Shown here: positions 14,025-14,154 of the stretch, one piece after another
How positions within the stretch are numbered: position 1 is the first letter of the stretch
How the letters are laid out: each line of letters starts with the position of its first letter
DNA from: UMGS902 sp045580835
GTDB taxonomy: Bacteria > Bacillota > Clostridia > Oscillospirales > CAG-272
Direction: 5' to 3'
Assembly (NCBI GenBank): GCA_045580835.1
Contig: JAZNOM010000084.1
Span: 1 to 14,154, forward strand
Length of the DNA: 14,154 nt
Program-made: the position numbers and the translations under genes
Notes under the pieces: generated by a model
Seen by the model: only the letters and a program-made list of their open reading frames with translations
Database searches by the model: none
Told to the model about the DNA's origin: nothing

Positions 14025-14154
14025 GTTTAGCGGAGTAAATTGGAACGCACAAATCCGTAGGGGCGAATATCATTCGCCCGTTTGTAAAACATCTAATGGC
14101 GGCTTTTCGGGCGATTAATAATCGCCCCTACAGGTTTGATAATCATTTTCGCTT
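14025..14154 (-). repeat. 130-bp double-hairpin interspersed repeat, copy 2 (inverted)
   Basis: The reverse complement of 14025-14154 matches 10586-10715 over 130 bases, apart from two adjacent differences (CA in copy 1 at 10605-10606, AC here). Both 8-bp-stem hairpins and the GTAGGGGCGA terminal repeats are identical. The element reaches the window edge and may continue. It lies 15 bp after the Dabb terminator, again at the 3' end of a transcription unit. Confidence 0.88.

Overview
The window looks like chromosome of an anaerobic, fibre-degrading Clostridia (Firmicutes), probably gut or rumen and Oscillospirales/Ruminococcaceae-like. The evidence is strong AGGAG-type ribosome binding sites, many TTGnnn-17-TATAAT promoters, short A/T-flanked intrinsic terminators, a glycine riboswitch before an AGCS symporter, a MecA-type adaptor, RNase J, and a secreted glycosidase ending in a type I dockerin. 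The family-level placement is a guess. Ten protein genes are supported.

Left part (1-3072): a structured intergenic stretch, then a minus-strand lipid/diacylglycerol kinase-family gene (174-1109). Reading the other way is a Na+-coupled glycine/alanine symporter (1454-3022). Its leader holds a single-aptamer glycine riboswitch followed by an intrinsic terminator, so the transporter is probably tuned by intracellular glycine. A bidirectional terminator at 3031-3066 separates it from the convergent sugar operon.

Middle part (3073-9923): a two-gene minus-strand operon encodes two GH127-type (DUF1680) beta-L-arabinofuranosidase-like enzymes. The first gene (7183-8985) has no signal peptide and is likely cytosolic. 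The second (3073-7149) is a 1358-residue secreted multidomain enzyme with a signal peptide, an Ig-like domain interrupted by a LamG-like domain, GH127, a discoidin-like domain, a CBM6/35-like domain and a dockerin. A divergent AraC-family regulator (9144-9923) is the obvious candidate regulator. The layout suggests outside-then-inside trimming of arabinose-decorated plant glycans, but no transporter or arabinose catabolic gene is visible. The 158-bp divergent region contains two promoters with identical hexamers that face each other, so their transcripts would overlap.

Right part (9924-14154): a DUF5662-like gene, a MecA-like adaptor gene (minus), a small tail-anchored membrane protein of unknown function, RNase J with a basic N-terminal extension, and a Dabb-family protein immediately downstream. 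A 130-bp element made of two 8-bp-stem hairpins occurs twice in inverted orientation, at 10586-10715 and 14025-14154. The copies differ at two bases and bracket the mecA-orf-rnj-dabb segment. This element and the sugar-operon control region are the most unusual features here. I saw no CRISPR array, tRNA, rRNA, phage gene or transposase gene.
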